From assembly GCA_015847255.1 (NCBI GenBank), contig JADLZK010004649.1, positions 2,232,001 through 2,296,000 of the forward strand: DNA of 64,000 nucleotides, in the 5' to 3' direction. Position numbers and translations under genes: made by a program. The notes beneath the pieces were generated by a model. The model was not told the origin of the DNA and did not search any database. It saw only the letters and a list, made by a program, of their open reading frames with translations. This document shows, in pieces, positions 45,993 to 57,669 of the stretch (positions within the stretch are counted from its first letter, which is position 1; the number at the start of each line of letters is the position of its first letter). Source of the stretch: Hyparrhenia diplandra (Eukaryota; Streptophyta; Magnoliopsida; Poales; Poaceae).

Positions 45993-46511
45993 ATGAGGCC
46001 TCAGGTCATACTTGGTGTCACTCTAGCTGTTCTCACCGTCGTCCTCGCAGCTGATCTGCCGCTCTGCAAAGGTGACGAGTCAGAATCCTCTTGTATGCAT
46101 GCCCTCTAAACTCTCTCCAGGATCACCACTTATTATAAATTATTGATGCATGCACACTTGCTGTTATTGGTGGCCACAGGATACAAGGAGGAAGCTGGAG
46201 CGGCGGTCGCCGCGGACGCTGCCGGCGCGAGCTCGTGGCCGTGCTGCGACGACTGCAGTTATTGCCTCAGGATGAACCCGCCGAAGTGCCGGTGCGATGA
46301 CATTTCGCTGCACGGGTGCCGCCCGGAGTGCAAGAAGTGTGTCAGCTACACGCTCACCGCCGAAGACGATGGCATCGAGATGCCGGCCACCTCCACCGCA
46401 GGCCGCCCCGGCCCCGTCCGCACCTACCGCTGCGAGGACCTGCTCACAAACTTCTGCGAACGCCGCTGCACGCCGGCGCCGGCGGCAGTGTTCCTGGGTG
46501 AGGCCTTCTGA
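45993..46511 (+). CDS. Bowman-Birk type protease inhibitor, copy 2 (two exons)
   Basis: Exon 1 is 45993-46071 and exon 2 is 46180-46511, with a GT-AG intron shorter than in copy 1. The product has 136 residues. A signal peptide lies at residues 1-20 (MRPQVILGVTLAVLTVVLAA). An extra Cys25 near the expected cleavage region is absent from copy 1. The inhibitor domain has the same 12 cysteines and the same reactive loop CLRMNPPKC with P1 Arg57. About ten substitutions separate the two proteins, none in the loop: for example VSYTL for VRYTL, CERRC for CEHRC, and VFLGEAF at the C-terminus for AFLREAF. Conservation of frame, splice sites and all cysteines suggests selection on both copies. The expected function is secreted trypsin inhibition in seed or wound defence. 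The promoter and 3' flank are also duplicated. Confidence 0.88.
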
Positions 46512-46661
46512 TCGGACCGGCCAGACGCCGGCCGTCTGCTGCGTGGATGCAACTCGAGTTTGCTTCTCCTTGAGCTTTGTCAGGGGAAGAAACAAATAAT
46601 GTCTCCGATTGGCTCGATGCTTGCTCTTGCTTGTGGTTGGTGTTGTAGTAGTGTGTTTCTG

Positions 46662-46667
46662 AATAAA
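46662..46667 (+). terminator. AATAAA polyadenylation signal of inhibitor gene 2
   Basis: An AATAAA lies about 150 bases after the stop codon, in the same context as in gene 1. Confidence 0.55.
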
Positions 46668-47001
46668 GAGCCATGCCATGCTCATGCATGATGCATGCTG
46701 TGCTCAAAGCACTGTCGTTGGCTGGTTTTCAGTTACCAGCTGCTAGAGTTGGTAGGATATATGCTACCCTTTGCATGCGTGTGTACCTTTACCTTGCATG
46801 ATGTCGAGTGTTTGCCGGTTGTTACTAATAAGCTGCTTGTTTGTGTGACTGAAAATTCTAGTATCTGCTTAATAAAATATGTGCCTCTGCGTGATCTAAA
46901 AAAGTGTTGTCGTGTGTTTGCAGTTATGGTCATGACGACTCATGACTTTTGAGGAGAGTAGCCTGATTATTCGTTGTATTGCCCAGAACTTTTCCTGCAA
47001 T

Positions 47002-47776
47002 CACTATACCACAGCCAATCTATACCGTCATATAAATGGTCGCTATAAGCCGCTAAAGCGTTGGATCATCGGTCGCTATAAAGTTATAGCGACCGATGTA
47101 TGAGTCGCTGTAACTGGTGTCGCTATAGGTCTATAGCGTCCGATCACCCTATAACGACCGATAGCTGGACGCAAAAGATATAGCGACCGATATTTCTGTC
47201 GCACATTTTAGCGACCGATGGTGAGAAGGTATAAATCTTTGTAGCGACCAATAGTCTATCTGTATCAAATGGCACTTTCACATTGAAACCATATTTCTCA
47301 TATATACATAATAAACATCGATAGTTTGTTACCAGTCATCAAGCATATACATATGTGCCCACAACACTTATCAACCACATTATGAGATAAAAGCTATCCC
47401 AATTTTTCATTGAAGCCAACATTTTACAAACATCAAGTTCTATCATCTTGAGCCATGCATGATTGGTCTCATCAAGTTCTATCATCTTGATCCATGATGG
47501 GTCATGGTTACAAAAGAAAAGGCATACATACAACCTAGCTAGGTTAAATGGCAGGCACAAGTCATATGTTTGCTTGCACAATCTAACTATATTTAGTACA
47601 AAATGCATCATCTCCATCTTATCAAAGGCAAAATGACATGTTGGCTTCGTGGTGACAGCATCATGTGTGCCTCAGCCTCCCTCAACCCGAAAATCAAGAA
47701 TAGTGGAATGTGACACAAGAAACCTGAAACTGCAAGTTCACAAGTAACATTGTAAATGCTATATGGCAAAGCATGG
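47002..47776 (+). mobile_element. one end of another CACTA element, cut by an LTR retroelement
   Basis: CACTATACCACAGCCAATCT starts exactly where homology to copy 1 ends ('ctgcaat'). Multiple 'tatagcgaccgat' subterminal repeats in both orientations follow to about 47260. The remainder is AT-rich and contains two copies of 'catcaagttctatcatcttga' (about 47432-47490). No matching right terminus is present in the window. The sequence changes character at about 47777, where the Gypsy-type sequence starts. Confidence 0.65.
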
Positions 47777-49604
47777 TGTTGAGGTAGCCCCGGCTGGCTA
47801 CCCCGAAGGAGAGCCGGATCAAGACTCGGGGGCAACCCCGGCCGGGCTGCCCCTAAGGAGAGCCGGATCGGAACTCGGGGCAGCCTCGGTGCGGGCTGCC
47901 CCGAAAGAGGTGGACGGCCGAACACGAATGGACCAATCGCTCTAGCTGTATTCCAAAATCATCGTCTTTTACAATGCCCGTTGGGGTCTTTTTATAGCGG
48001 ACCGTGGGCGCATACATGACCAAACTACCCCTAGACTTTTGAGGCGGTTTGTCTTTGCCTCTCTCGATACTCGGGGGCATCTTGGTCTTCTCACGTCCCG
48101 GGCCGCCACCGACTCCAACGGGCCCACGCGGCGCCATCCGACGATTCCCCGCAACGAAAGGGGACAATGGCGAAATTGGGCGGCGCCCGAATGTCAAGCA
48201 TCCGACCGGGCCGACCGAATGACGCGGACTCCGGCCGTCCGACAAGCCTATTCTCGGCTCGAGCATTCGGCAAGGTGACCGAATGCCGATCGGCCGTCCG
48301 CCCACGAGCGGGGCGGGACGAGCCGAAAGCCCTCTCATTTGTCTCTTGGACCGAGAGGAGTGCCTTTTTCGGCCCCGGCTCGAGTCACGCTTCCATCCAT
48401 GGCCATGCGTGGAGCTCGACTCATACCTTCGGTCGTATGCCTTGCCCTTCGATAGGTAAAGACGAGGCGCGATGCTTTTCGGCTCGATGATCCGAATGGC
48501 GCGCGATCCCGCATTTGCGGGTTTCGCGCAAAAAAGCCGCCACGTCCCAAGGCGAATGTTCTTCACATTTAAAGACATCACGGGCATAAGCCCCATCGGA
48601 TCGTGCCCTTTCTCCACAAGGTTTCCTATGGCCGAATAAGGGGTGGCCAACATCGGCTTCCCCAGCAGAGCCCTCAGGGCGAATGGGATTCGTCTTTCGG
48701 ATCCCTTCGACCCCACGAATTATTCGGCTTGCTAAAGAAACCCCCTCCTTGAGTCGAAAGGGAACATTGTGTAGGCTGGGTTTTGTGCCAAGTCCGCAGA
48801 TGATGATTGATTTTTTTTTAAGGTAATTGAGCCGACGAGTTCGGGTGACCAGCGGTCTTGTCAATGATCTTGCCACGAGCCCCCGACATTTTAGCCACGC
48901 GTGTGGGGCTCTTGGGCGACGAGCCCCCAGGGGGGCTATAAAGCTCGCCCGCCGTGCCCTCCTATCTCCCAAACTCGAAGGAGGAGGGACTTGCGCGTTT
49001 TTACGCCGCTTCACAGGGCTTTCGGCTTTGATCACGAATTTTGATTCGGTGCCTACTTCTTGCCCTTTCGGCCGAGGTGAATTTCCCTTCCGAATGATCT
49101 CTTTACGCTCTTTAGATGACCTACTTATTTCTTTCGGTCGGTGCTCTTTGTGTAGTGTTTTTAAGTTGCCTTTGATAGATGTCGGAACACACGCACGAGT
49201 TCTCGACTCGCGATGACGAGTTTTGCCTTTCGGTCGAACGCGACGAAATCTGGCGCGTCGGCGGTGGACACCGACAGCGAAGGCACACTTAGCGAATCTG
49301 CCCAAGGTACAGTGGTTGACGAGGTGGTAGAGGTTACCGGTTAAGGATTCACCGGATGATTCTACCGATGAATCTCTTGCCGAGATGGACTCCTCGATAG
49401 CACTAGTGGCGTTCGCGCCGAAGGCGCGGGGAGATCCGAATCCGGTGCCGAGGCGTTTTACTTATTGGCCGGCGCCTCTCGCGTCGGGGATGTTGATCCG
49501 GACAAGTTTGTTGAGCCGGGCTATATGGATAGGGTAACTTCTGGCGCGCACCGTGCTTAGCTTCCGGCGAACGAGTTCCCTGCCCGAGACCCAATGAAGC
49601 CCTT

Positions 49605-50369
49605 GTGTTTAAAGATTTCTTCCGGGCAGGCTTTGGACTGCCGTGCGAGGATGAATTTGTCAGCGGGATTCTTAACCGGTTCCGCCTTCAGCTTCATCAT
49701 CTGACGCCGAATTCGATTTCCCGTCTTGGGATGTTCGTCATGGCGATGAAAATGCTGCGGGCGCCTTTGTGCGTGGATACATTTGCTAAGTTTTATGAAT
49801 GTCAGTTTCGACCAAATCGGATTCGGGACCGCTGGACCGGAGAGCCATGCGTTATCCAATTCGGCGGTTATACCTTTATCCCGCGCAAGAACTTTGCGCA
49901 TCTGGTTCCGACTTACCAGATCAAATGGCTTCACTGGACGAAGTACTGGTTCTATGCTCAAGTCGGCGCGACGACCGTGCCTGAGGTCGAAAGGACCGGT
50001 TTATGTCTGAACAGCGGCCTTGTAAGTGAGATGACTCCTTTTCGGGGTCTCCATAAAGCTCCATATGTTGATGGTGCTCCTGGTGATGCGAAGGGCACTT
50101 TGGCCTTCATACATACTACCGAAAGGTTCGCTAGCCGTGATTTGGTTGAAGAATGGTTGGCGCTTGGTGTTCCCCTTAGCCTTTGCTGCCGATTTGAGCC
50201 GGATGTCGAGAAGCCCTTAGCTCGCGTTGAGCGACCACGACGCTTTGCTACAGACGAAGCTTTCGTTTCATCTATTAGCGATTCGGCCGATGTCATTGTC
50301 GGTCCTTATGTGGACCGGGAGCATTTGGAACGACTCCGTGTCCTGGGCAACAAGAGTAGGGTGAACTGA
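49605..50369 (+). pseudogene. Transposase_28 / putative gypsy-type transposon protein fragment
   Basis: The 254-residue open frame begins FKDFFRAGFGLPCEDEFVSG, followed by LNRFRLQLHHLTPNSISRLG, then WFYAQVG. The string LQLHHLTPNSI and the following 'aMFV' and 'KWLHWTKYWFY' pattern match the plant family called putative gypsy-type transposon (PF04195), found in the gag-like region of grass Gypsy retroelements. Its biochemical role is not known. The frame is open here, but the sequence before 49605 and after 50369 is in other frames, so the full ORF is broken. It is cut from its 3' half by the nested Athila-like element further on. Confidence 0.65.
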
Positions 50370-51474
50370 ATCTTTGACCTAATGGGGGTCAAGTATGCCA
50401 ATCGGCTTAGTCCCGCCGAAGCCAAATTGGCGAAAGCCGCTCGGAGGCGAGGTTGTGGTGTGGTGGGTGCGGGACCAGAGATTCTCCGGCCGGACTAAAA
50501 AGTGGGTTCAGCTCCAGCTCTTGGGCTGTCGCGTCCGGCGCCGGCTCCTATCCATCCGATGGAAACCGATGACATTAAGGCGATACGCCCTTTGGATAAA
50601 GTTCGATTGGTTGGACCGGCGTGCCTCTCTTGATGAGGTAAGGTGTTTTATTTGACACCGGCTGATTCGGTTTCTGAATGCTTTTTGCCATGTGTGTTTT
50701 GTTATTGGCCAAGTCATGGCCTATCAAAGTTTTGTACAGCTTTTGTTCTTGATTGCCGAATCGTTGTTTTGCGGGTTGTTTGTGGTGAACCCGGCTATAT
50801 GGCGCCAAGGAGGGTTCGGGATCCACGTGCGGTGCTTTCGGGATGAGGATAAGCTTTGGCCGATCCTTTCGTTCCTATGAAAAGAGGCGCTAGTAGCCCC
50901 CTTGTCGGTCGAGGGCTGAAGAAGAAAATCTCCAAGGTGACCCGGCTGTCCCGGTGCCTCGTTTTTCTGCTCCATCTTCTTCACGCCCGAAAGGTAACGT
51001 GTGGGTCGAGTTTCTTGTGGGAATCCCCTATGATTTTGCGAGATTACCCGTGGTTGTTTATTTGGCCACGGTATGCTCTCGCCCGAGTTCTCTTTTGGAG
51101 ACCTGGGCGAAAAGAAAGTTTGTTCTTGCTCGAGCTCTTCTCGGGAGTTCTAAGCCTTAGGCGAGAAAAAACTTATCGCTTTTGCTCGTTCTTTTAGGGG
51201 GCGCGTCCGATGCTCGGCTGACGCCAATATGAGCCCCGCAGTTTGCCCTTCCTTCCTAATGGGAAAGGAGTTGAGTTTGGGGAGAGGTGTGCTTCGGCCT
51301 TTTCGGCGCCGCACACCGAAAAAGATCTGCTGAAACTTCCCCCTTCGCAGATGTTTGACGCACTGAAGTACTATGCGATGGGGGGTAACCAATGCGTTTT
51401 TTTATTGTAGCACTTTTCTTTTTGCTACTTCTTCACTTTATCTTTTTGATCCGTGAATATGTTGTTTGTTTTTT

Positions 51475-51787
51475 ACAGACCATTCTTGCTGGCCGGACCT
51501 TGGAGAAGCATCTCGTGGTCTTGACACTCGTACTCGCAAGCTCTTCAGCCGAGAGAGGCAAAGTGGCCATGCTTATCGATGGCTTGGACAAGGCCGAGAA
51601 GAAGATTCAAGAGCTGAATGCTGCCCTTGCTGAGTCAGAGAGGCGTCACTCGTCCGTGACTTCGGGGATCGAGTGCGAGGTTCGGGAGGGGATTCAGGCA
51701 TTTCCGAGACCTATTGATCTCTTTTGGAGACGAATCCGATCCACCTGCCGGACTGAGCCCGAGCCAAGCTGCCGACTTGGCTTGTGA
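51475..51787 (+). pseudogene. coiled-coil part of the same Gypsy gag-like frame
   Basis: The frame reads LAGRTLEKHLVVLTLVLASS followed by KAEKKIQELNAALAESERRH, a heptad-like coiled coil rich in K, E and L. Similar coiled coils follow the Transposase_28-like part in related grass elements. Frame changes after about 51700 disconnect it from later coding-like pieces such as VDIVAKVMTYINARNEKEA near 52180. Confidence 0.45.
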
Positions 51788-52349
51788 CCGGACTGAAAGG
51801 ATTGGGTGGACGCATAGAAACCGGGAGAGGGTATGCTTGCTTTGAGACCCTTAGAGCTTTCGGCACTGCACTCCTTGAGGCCGAATGCGATCATCCGGGT
51901 AAGATTCAACCCCGGGAGGATCCTTCCGAGCTATTGGAAGACTCCGGCCGATGCCCAGTCCTACGCGCTCTCTATGCTTTTACGACGAGTTTTGGCGTAA
52001 GGGAGGTCGTGATTCGCCACAAGCGGCGCTCTCTCAAGAGCGGGGGTACGTTACTCGAATCGTTCCCGTTTGTGCGACCACTTGGCCGAATGCACTCTGT
52101 TTCTCAATGACAGGCTATTCTCAAATCGATTGCGAATGCCCTTTTTTTTTCTCTTTTTTTCAGAGCGGGGAGGAGAAGGTCGACATCGTGGCGAAAGTGA
52201 TGACCTACATCAATGCCCGAAATGAGAAGGAAGCGGCGTGTAGCCCCCGTGCTCCTCCTCCCGCCGAGATGGACTCAGATCGGATGATCCGCCGGCGACG
52301 GCCGGGCGATGATCCGCTTACACACTGGCGATGAAGACGGGGGTAGACT

Positions 52350-54406
52350 AAGGGCCGCGGATCCGATCCGATCTTCTGGTTTCTTTTGAGTATCGCTAGC
52401 TTGACACTTTGTGACTTAGACAGTCTTTAATGCTTCGTGCGGGTCCGGGGAGGGGACCGAAAACATTGTTGATGAGGACCCTTTGAAGGTCGAGAGGGAA
52501 GGTTTTGGTGTGAGCGGCGCGTCGGGCCCGTTACCAACGATTGTTCCCTGATCAGATGGATCGCTTTTTTGACTCGCGTTGTCGACGAGTTAGCCGAAAT
52601 GGTCGGATAATGGAGCGTTTTTGTAGGTCTTTCGTGCCGTCTGAGCGGCAAGCTAGGTTGACCAAAGGGGCCTTGATTAATCCGAAAGCGAGCCGACGAG
52701 CATGGTCGAAAGGCTCGGCGCCCGGTACCGCTTATTGTAATGCGGCATTTCTTTGACGTGAAGCGAGATTGCCCACGCGATTGTTTGGTATCTCTGCCGA
52801 TCTTTTGGCCGTATAACCGGTTGATGCGATGGATGCACTTCTAGGAAATGCTTTTGACGATTTGGATTTTGTGTGTAGCGCATTGTGCTTTGCTTAGCCT
52901 TTTTCGGCTACTTGGTGCGAAAGTTTCGCTATCGCAAACCTTGGTGAATGAGATTTTCTTGTTAAAGAAACCCCTCCCCTTTTTGCGATATTTTGAAACG
53001 CTTTGTGATGACGAAATGGCCTTAAAGCTTTTATGTGCTTGTTCCAGCGTTTAGGTTCGGAATTATCGGAACCGAAAGTCGGTACATTTTGCATGTACTT
53101 CGCTTTTGATTGGAAATGCGCCTTGGGGCAATCTCGCCCGGAATGAGAAGGATTCGGCGCTTTTATACTTAGGTGGGAGAAAGTTTCTCCCTTGATTACC
53201 TCTTTACGGATAGCCGTAGCGGGGCAATGATGCCCGATGTTCAGGGAATCTTCAGGTTTGTTTTGGGGCTGCTTGTGCATTTGGTATGCGGTCTGCCCTT
53301 GACTTAGTCGTGCGAGATCACAGACGTGAACGCTTGGAGCTATGTGGTTTAGTTCGGTAGTTTGTAACTGCCGAATATTGTCCCATTCGGTTGATTGGGT
53401 GGAGGTCCTGTGCTTTCGAGCAACCAGAACTCTGATATGCCCGTTGTGCTTGTGCTTTCGCACTTTGGCTGAATGCCGCCCGATTTTGGTGCGCACGAGC
53501 TACGGCGGGAGTCGTTTAGACGTTTACGCCTTTAGCTGATTCCTAGTGGTTTTTTGCAGCTTTTTGCGCAAAAAGTATAGTATTGAGGCAAATCCATCAC
53601 TGGGCTGAGGCCTACTTCTGCGAGAAAGCTCTCGGTCAATCTTATGGGGCCGAGCCTCCGGATAGCCGAAAGTCGTCTGATTCATTTTTGCGCCCGAAGG
53701 ACTTGGCCTCCAGGCGACGTGTGGGTGATGCCACGAGAGAGCTAACACCCATCTCTTTTGGTCTCGAAGCCGAAAGGTTTGATTTTTGGATGATGTGCAG
53801 GGCCGAGCCCCTTTGTGTCAGGGCTCGTCCGCTTTGCTCTTTGTACCCGAAAGGGTTGGCCTTCGGATGTTGTACGTGCGGGGCTATTGTGAAGCCGAAA
53901 ACCCATGTCTTTTGGCCTCTTAGCCGAAAGGGTTGATTTTTCGGACGATGGGCGAGGTTGTGCTTTTGACTTGCTCGGCCCTTCGGTCCGCTTTTAACTT
54001 TTTAGCTCTATCTAGTGAAAAATTATTCTCCGTTGTTTGATTTCCGTGTACGGATATCTTTGGGGCGACATTGCCCGATGTGTTCGGGCTCATGCCATCC
54101 TTGTTCGGTTTGACATGGCCGAACTTGGGTACCCTTGGGTTCTTATTGCTTTTTGTTTTCGGCGTATGAGGCCGAAAAACCCGAGCCTTCGGCCGTTATG
54201 TGGCTTTGCTCAGTTATTGTGGCGATGAAGGACTCTCCGGGTAGTTATTGGGGTGGAGAATCCATGCTTTTGTCCCATTGGGGGTTCGGAACATCGGCGT
54301 CTTTGGCTAATGTCCGGTGGTATTATGCTACTCACGTGGGAGAGCGTGTAAGGTCCATGGTAGCCCCCCGGAAGCCTATAGTCCGAGCAACGAGGTTTGT
54401 CCCCTT
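52350..54406 (+). other. noncoding 3' region of the Gypsy-type element, left of the insertion
   Basis: Repetitive GC/T-rich sequence with frequent 'gccgaaag' and 'ttcgg' words and no convincing protein. The same style of sequence resumes at 63233, which shows that the Athila-like element split it. Confidence 0.5.
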
Positions 54407-56147
54407 TGTTGACACCTGTTATAGCATAATATTATTAGTCAACTAAACATGAAATAAGGGCTTAAAAACAAATTACAACATAGTCTAGGGTCTTGACTGA
54501 CATAGTTCCACGAGTTTTGGTATTTTATATCTTTGCAGGGACTAAGCGGATAAAAAGCGGATAAGGAAAGTGAAAAGCCCAGAGATTACTTGCCATATGA
54601 AGAAGAGACTTGACCGTAAAGCAATCTTATCCAAAAAGTGGACCATTACATTCCAGAAGACTCCAGAAGACACCACCTGGAAGGTGGGACCCAGAGGTCA
54701 TAGACCCGGGCGTCGCTGGGGAGCCTGGCGCACCGCCAGGTGGGTCCCACCTGTCAGCCTCAGCTTCGTAGGTCGGTTTACTACCGACATTTAGATGAGA
54801 TCTACACCACTCTTCAAGGTCGGTTTGATCCAAGGGCTACGGTTCATCGCCTAGGGCTATATAAGCGGCACCCCGCCCCTGAGTGGTGAAACCCTAATTC
54901 ATTCTAATTCATTGTATTCCATCAAGTCATCAAGTCAAGATCCTAAGCCCTAGTTCCTCATATTAGAGCATTAGCCTACCTAGTTAGATCTAGAGGAAGG
55001 CAAGCTTGTCTTGATTCCCGATCGTCAAGGAGTTGTGGAAGCCGAGCTTCTCGCGACTTCTCTCTTGTATTCACTCGTAAGTATTTCGAAGTTCGAGTAC
55101 ATTTGTTATGACATTGCTCTATTTAATGACTATATTCTTAGTTATGTGTTTCAATGTCTATTATGATTATATACTTAGTATAGCTAGATTGCCTTTATAT
55201 TCAAACATTGAGTCGTATAGCGCCTGCTTAGATGTACACTATGTGGGTGGTAAACAATGTGTAAACGTGGTGTTTATACAAAGGTTGCCTGCTTGTTGCA
55301 TCCTATTTTTAGGGTAGTGTGGTAGATCGCGGGAGTGACAAATCTGTTGAGTCCTTTGGAGTCCACCCCGTATCTAGGACTAGTGGAACGATATTGCTAT
55401 GATTGTCCGGTTTTATTCCCGATCTTTCTTAGTAATGTCCACGCGGTCGCGTAGATATATTGCCTTCTTGCCATGATTACTAGGTGTACTGCACTAATCT
55501 TAGTATACATTGACATGTGATTAGGAGTAACATAGGAATATTCTGACTAGTCTATCTATACCATGCTAACAGCCGATATGATACTAGTGGCATACCATGA
55601 TCTTTGACTTGGCATTTATCATTTATTATTATCTTTATATGACTTACCCCCTGTTCGTAGTAGTTAGATCATGGCTACCTTACTTGACAACACCGCACGT
55701 GACCAATTAATCTATTTAGTAGCCTACCCTTCCTTTGCGGTGAAAAATATAAATACGATAACTGGATTACTCCCGGTGAAGTGCTACAAGTGGTGATTCT
55801 ATGCGGCGCTTTGCGATACCTTATTTCATATTTATTAGAAGCCAAGGCATATATAAGAATACCATGCACGCATTTCTTAGAGCTTAGCTGCTAGGGTGAC
55901 AGACTAGTGCGTAGGCAAAGCTTGGAATGTATGGTATACCTCTTGTTCCTATCCTAGTGAGATTATCTCCACTATGGATAATGTTGCAAAAGCAATACTA
56001 CCATAACTAACACCGCCTAACTCCCTCATAGACTTTTACTAACATTGGAGTGTGAGATTTATCCCACATCCAAGCTAACCTTAGATAGATACCATTAATA
56101 CATTTCTTTCGCCTTCCTAATAGAGGATCGTGTAAGAGATGTCAACA
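54407..56147 (+). repeat. 5' LTR of the Athila-like element (1741 bp)
   Basis: The LTR is bounded by TGTTGACA and TGTCAACA, an 8-base inverted repeat. A TATA-like 'gggctatataagcgg' lies at about 54854-54868 and could drive transcription; 'gaaaccctaattcattc' follows. It differs from the 3' LTR mostly by small indels and changes at CAG/CTG sites. Confidence 0.93.
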
Positions 56148-56155
56148 AGCATTTC

Positions 56156-56172
56156 TGGCGCCGTTGCCGGGG
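56156..56172 (+). other. primer binding site, tRNA-Asp type
   Basis: TGGCGCCGTTGCCGGGG starts 9 bases after the 5' LTR. It corresponds to the complement of the 3' end of plant tRNA-Asp, the primer used by Athila-type Gypsy elements. Confidence 0.75.
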
Positions 56173-56463
56173 AAGGGTGCTAGCCAAACGAACACACTCA
56201 TATAGGTAGATTAATATCACTTGCAACCACGTAAGGTATTAAGGACCCATTGATCACTACTCGGACAGGATTACCCTTGCTTTGTCTACTTGTGTTTATC
56301 TTATGCAGGGTAATGAATGAATTGGAGTGACCGTCCGGATAATTATATTGAAGATCCTAAAGTATTAATCAGAAGGGCAAGATTCAAGCTTAGAAAAAAC
56401 TTCAACACCTTCTGTCCCGGACGATGATTAATCAAGGCGAAGCTCAACACCAGTTTTTGAGTC

Positions 56464-57240
56464 CATGGATTACAAGACACTATCTCAAGTTTGGGCTCAC
56501 CAACATGGTTCAAGACCAGCCAATTTTGTGGAAAGGCACATGAAGGAAATTTACAACACTATCATCATCAAGAGAGGACCAAGAGACGCCATCCTACTTT
56601 GCCTCTTCCCATTTGGGACAAGCAAAGTAGTGGGTCTATGCAAATGAAGAGAAGAAACATCACCTGGTCACTCTATTTCACCGCCTTTCCAGTCAAGTTC
56701 TTTCCTACAGGCAAGACAAGAGCCTTACGGGAGAAGATATCCAATTTCCAGCAACAAAGCATGATAAATCCATCCCTAAAGTTTGAGAACACTTCCAAGA
56801 ATATATCAGAATATCCACATTATGGGATGATGAAGTGGCTAATTATATATGAAGACACGCTACCACGAGTTCACCAAGACTCGTGAGGCCATGGATGCTG
56901 CTGCTGAGGTGCTTCCCTATCACTTACCTTTACCAAAACTACTGAGCTTGTGGAGAAGAAAACTTCCATCCAGAGTAAGAACAAATAACATCAACCCCAC
57001 AAGAGAGCAGGAGGAATGCACCAGCTTAAATCTATAGATGTTGACCACCAAGATGGGCCTAATAAAGAAGAAACTCGAAGAGAGAGCTTTTGCGAAGAAG
57101 GTGGCAACATAAGGCATACAATTGCCCAGAGATTTGAGAGGATGTGGACTACACCAACATTAACAGCAATTATCATCCTCAATGAAATCTCAAGATTGGA
57201 ACCAACAGAGGCCCAACTACTATGGTAACCACTCAGGTTT
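56464..57240 (+). pseudogene. gag remnant of the Athila-like element
   Basis: Across frames the plus strand encodes pieces in the order of an Athila-type gag. AILLCLFPFGTSK is followed by FPVKFFPTGKTRALREKISN and FQQQ (about 56689-56760), then the 'PHYGMMKWLI' helix, DAAAEVLPYHLPLPK (about 56890-56940), and a charged tail. These match the retrotransposon gag family (PF03732 and flanks) of grass Athila/Tat elements (typically KFFP.GKTNALR.KIS.FQQ). Stops and frame changes are frequent. The zinc knuckle is not recognisable. Confidence 0.75.
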
Positions 57241-57339
57241 CTACTTTGAAGAACTTTTGAAGAATGGATAAAAGGACAACTCCCTACCACCCAAGAAAGG
57301 AGATCCAAGGAGACCACTCAATTCCATCAAATTTGATCC

Positions 57340-57665
57340 AACACCATTGAGGCCACGCTATGTGACTTTGGCTCAAGCATCGACATCATGCCAAAGCTTG
57401 AAGACTAGTCACTTTGCTACCCCAAGAGAATATCTGAAGACGTGAGAGAATGGGTTGGACAACATATGTGCTAGCAGATTTTGTAGTTATTGAAACAGGA
57501 GGAGATGAAAGGGCACCAATCATTCTAGCCAGGCCATTCTACAGCATGGCCAAAGCTATCATCTACGCCAACAGTCCAAAAATCTGCTTCACCATCAAGG
57601 AGAGAAAGGAGAAATTTAACTTCAAACACTCACAGCTCCTGCTCACCGACGGACCCATGCTTTGA
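57340..57665 (+). pseudogene. retropepsin-like protease remnant of the Athila-like element
   Basis: At about 57358-57396 the sequence encodes LCDFGSSIDIMPK, the active-site strand (D-[LF]-G-[AS]-S) with the catalytic Asp at 57364. The frame changes and then gives ADFVVIETGGDERAPIILAR and PFYSMAKAIIYANSPKICFT (57450-57665). These are the C-terminal strands seen as 'DFVVLD....PLILGRPFL.TA.A.IDV' in intact elements. Gly of LGRPF is Ala here. A stop follows at 57663 and no reverse transcriptase appears after it. Confidence 0.7.
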
Positions 57666-57669
57666 TGAG

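Larger units (their letters stand above)
39780..47001. repeat. segmental duplication copy 2 (with inhibitor gene 2)
   Basis: Collinear with copy 1 (6690-10861 continued at 28987-35687). Copy-specific material in copy 2 includes 40533-41388 (MITE-bounded block, interior differing from copy 1), about 41840-42892 (promoter-like sequence and LINE fragment), a 47-bp tandem duplication at 43880-43974 that is single in copy 1, and the Stowaway MITE at 45386-45533. The right edge is cut by the CACTA end at 47002. Confidence 0.85.
47777..54406 (+). mobile_element. older Gypsy-type LTR retroelement, left part (LTR and gag-like region)
   Basis: From 47777 ('TGTTGAGGTAGCCCC') the sequence is GC-rich with many 'gccgaa' and 'ttcggc' words, continuing to 54406 and again from 63233 to the window end. 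A TATA box 'gggggctataaagctcg' (about 48936-48950) and a leader follow. A start codon near 49180 (MSEHTHEFSTRDDEFCLSVE) opens a broken reading frame that contains the Transposase_28-like part (49605-50369) and a coiled coil (51475-51700). The 3' part from about 52350 is noncoding. I could not fix the LTR end or a primer site, and the 3' LTR is outside the window. No reverse transcriptase is seen. Confidence 0.5.

Noticed and set aside
47985..48000. Minus-strand 'ctataaaaagacccc' TATA-like sequence
   Set aside because: It would suggest an LTR in the opposite orientation, but the coding pieces and the TATA box at about 48936-48950 are on the plus strand. Left unassigned.
47853..49305. Long minus-strand ORFs of 287 and 294 codons across the left part of the Gypsy-type element
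   Set aside because: The peptides are rich in R, P, S and G without a recognised domain. They lie opposite a plus-strand promoter-like region and read like shadows of GC-rich LTR sequence.
56464..56647. Short ORF read as an independent small gene
   Set aside because: It overlaps better-supported gag-like frames of the Athila-like element and has no features of its own.
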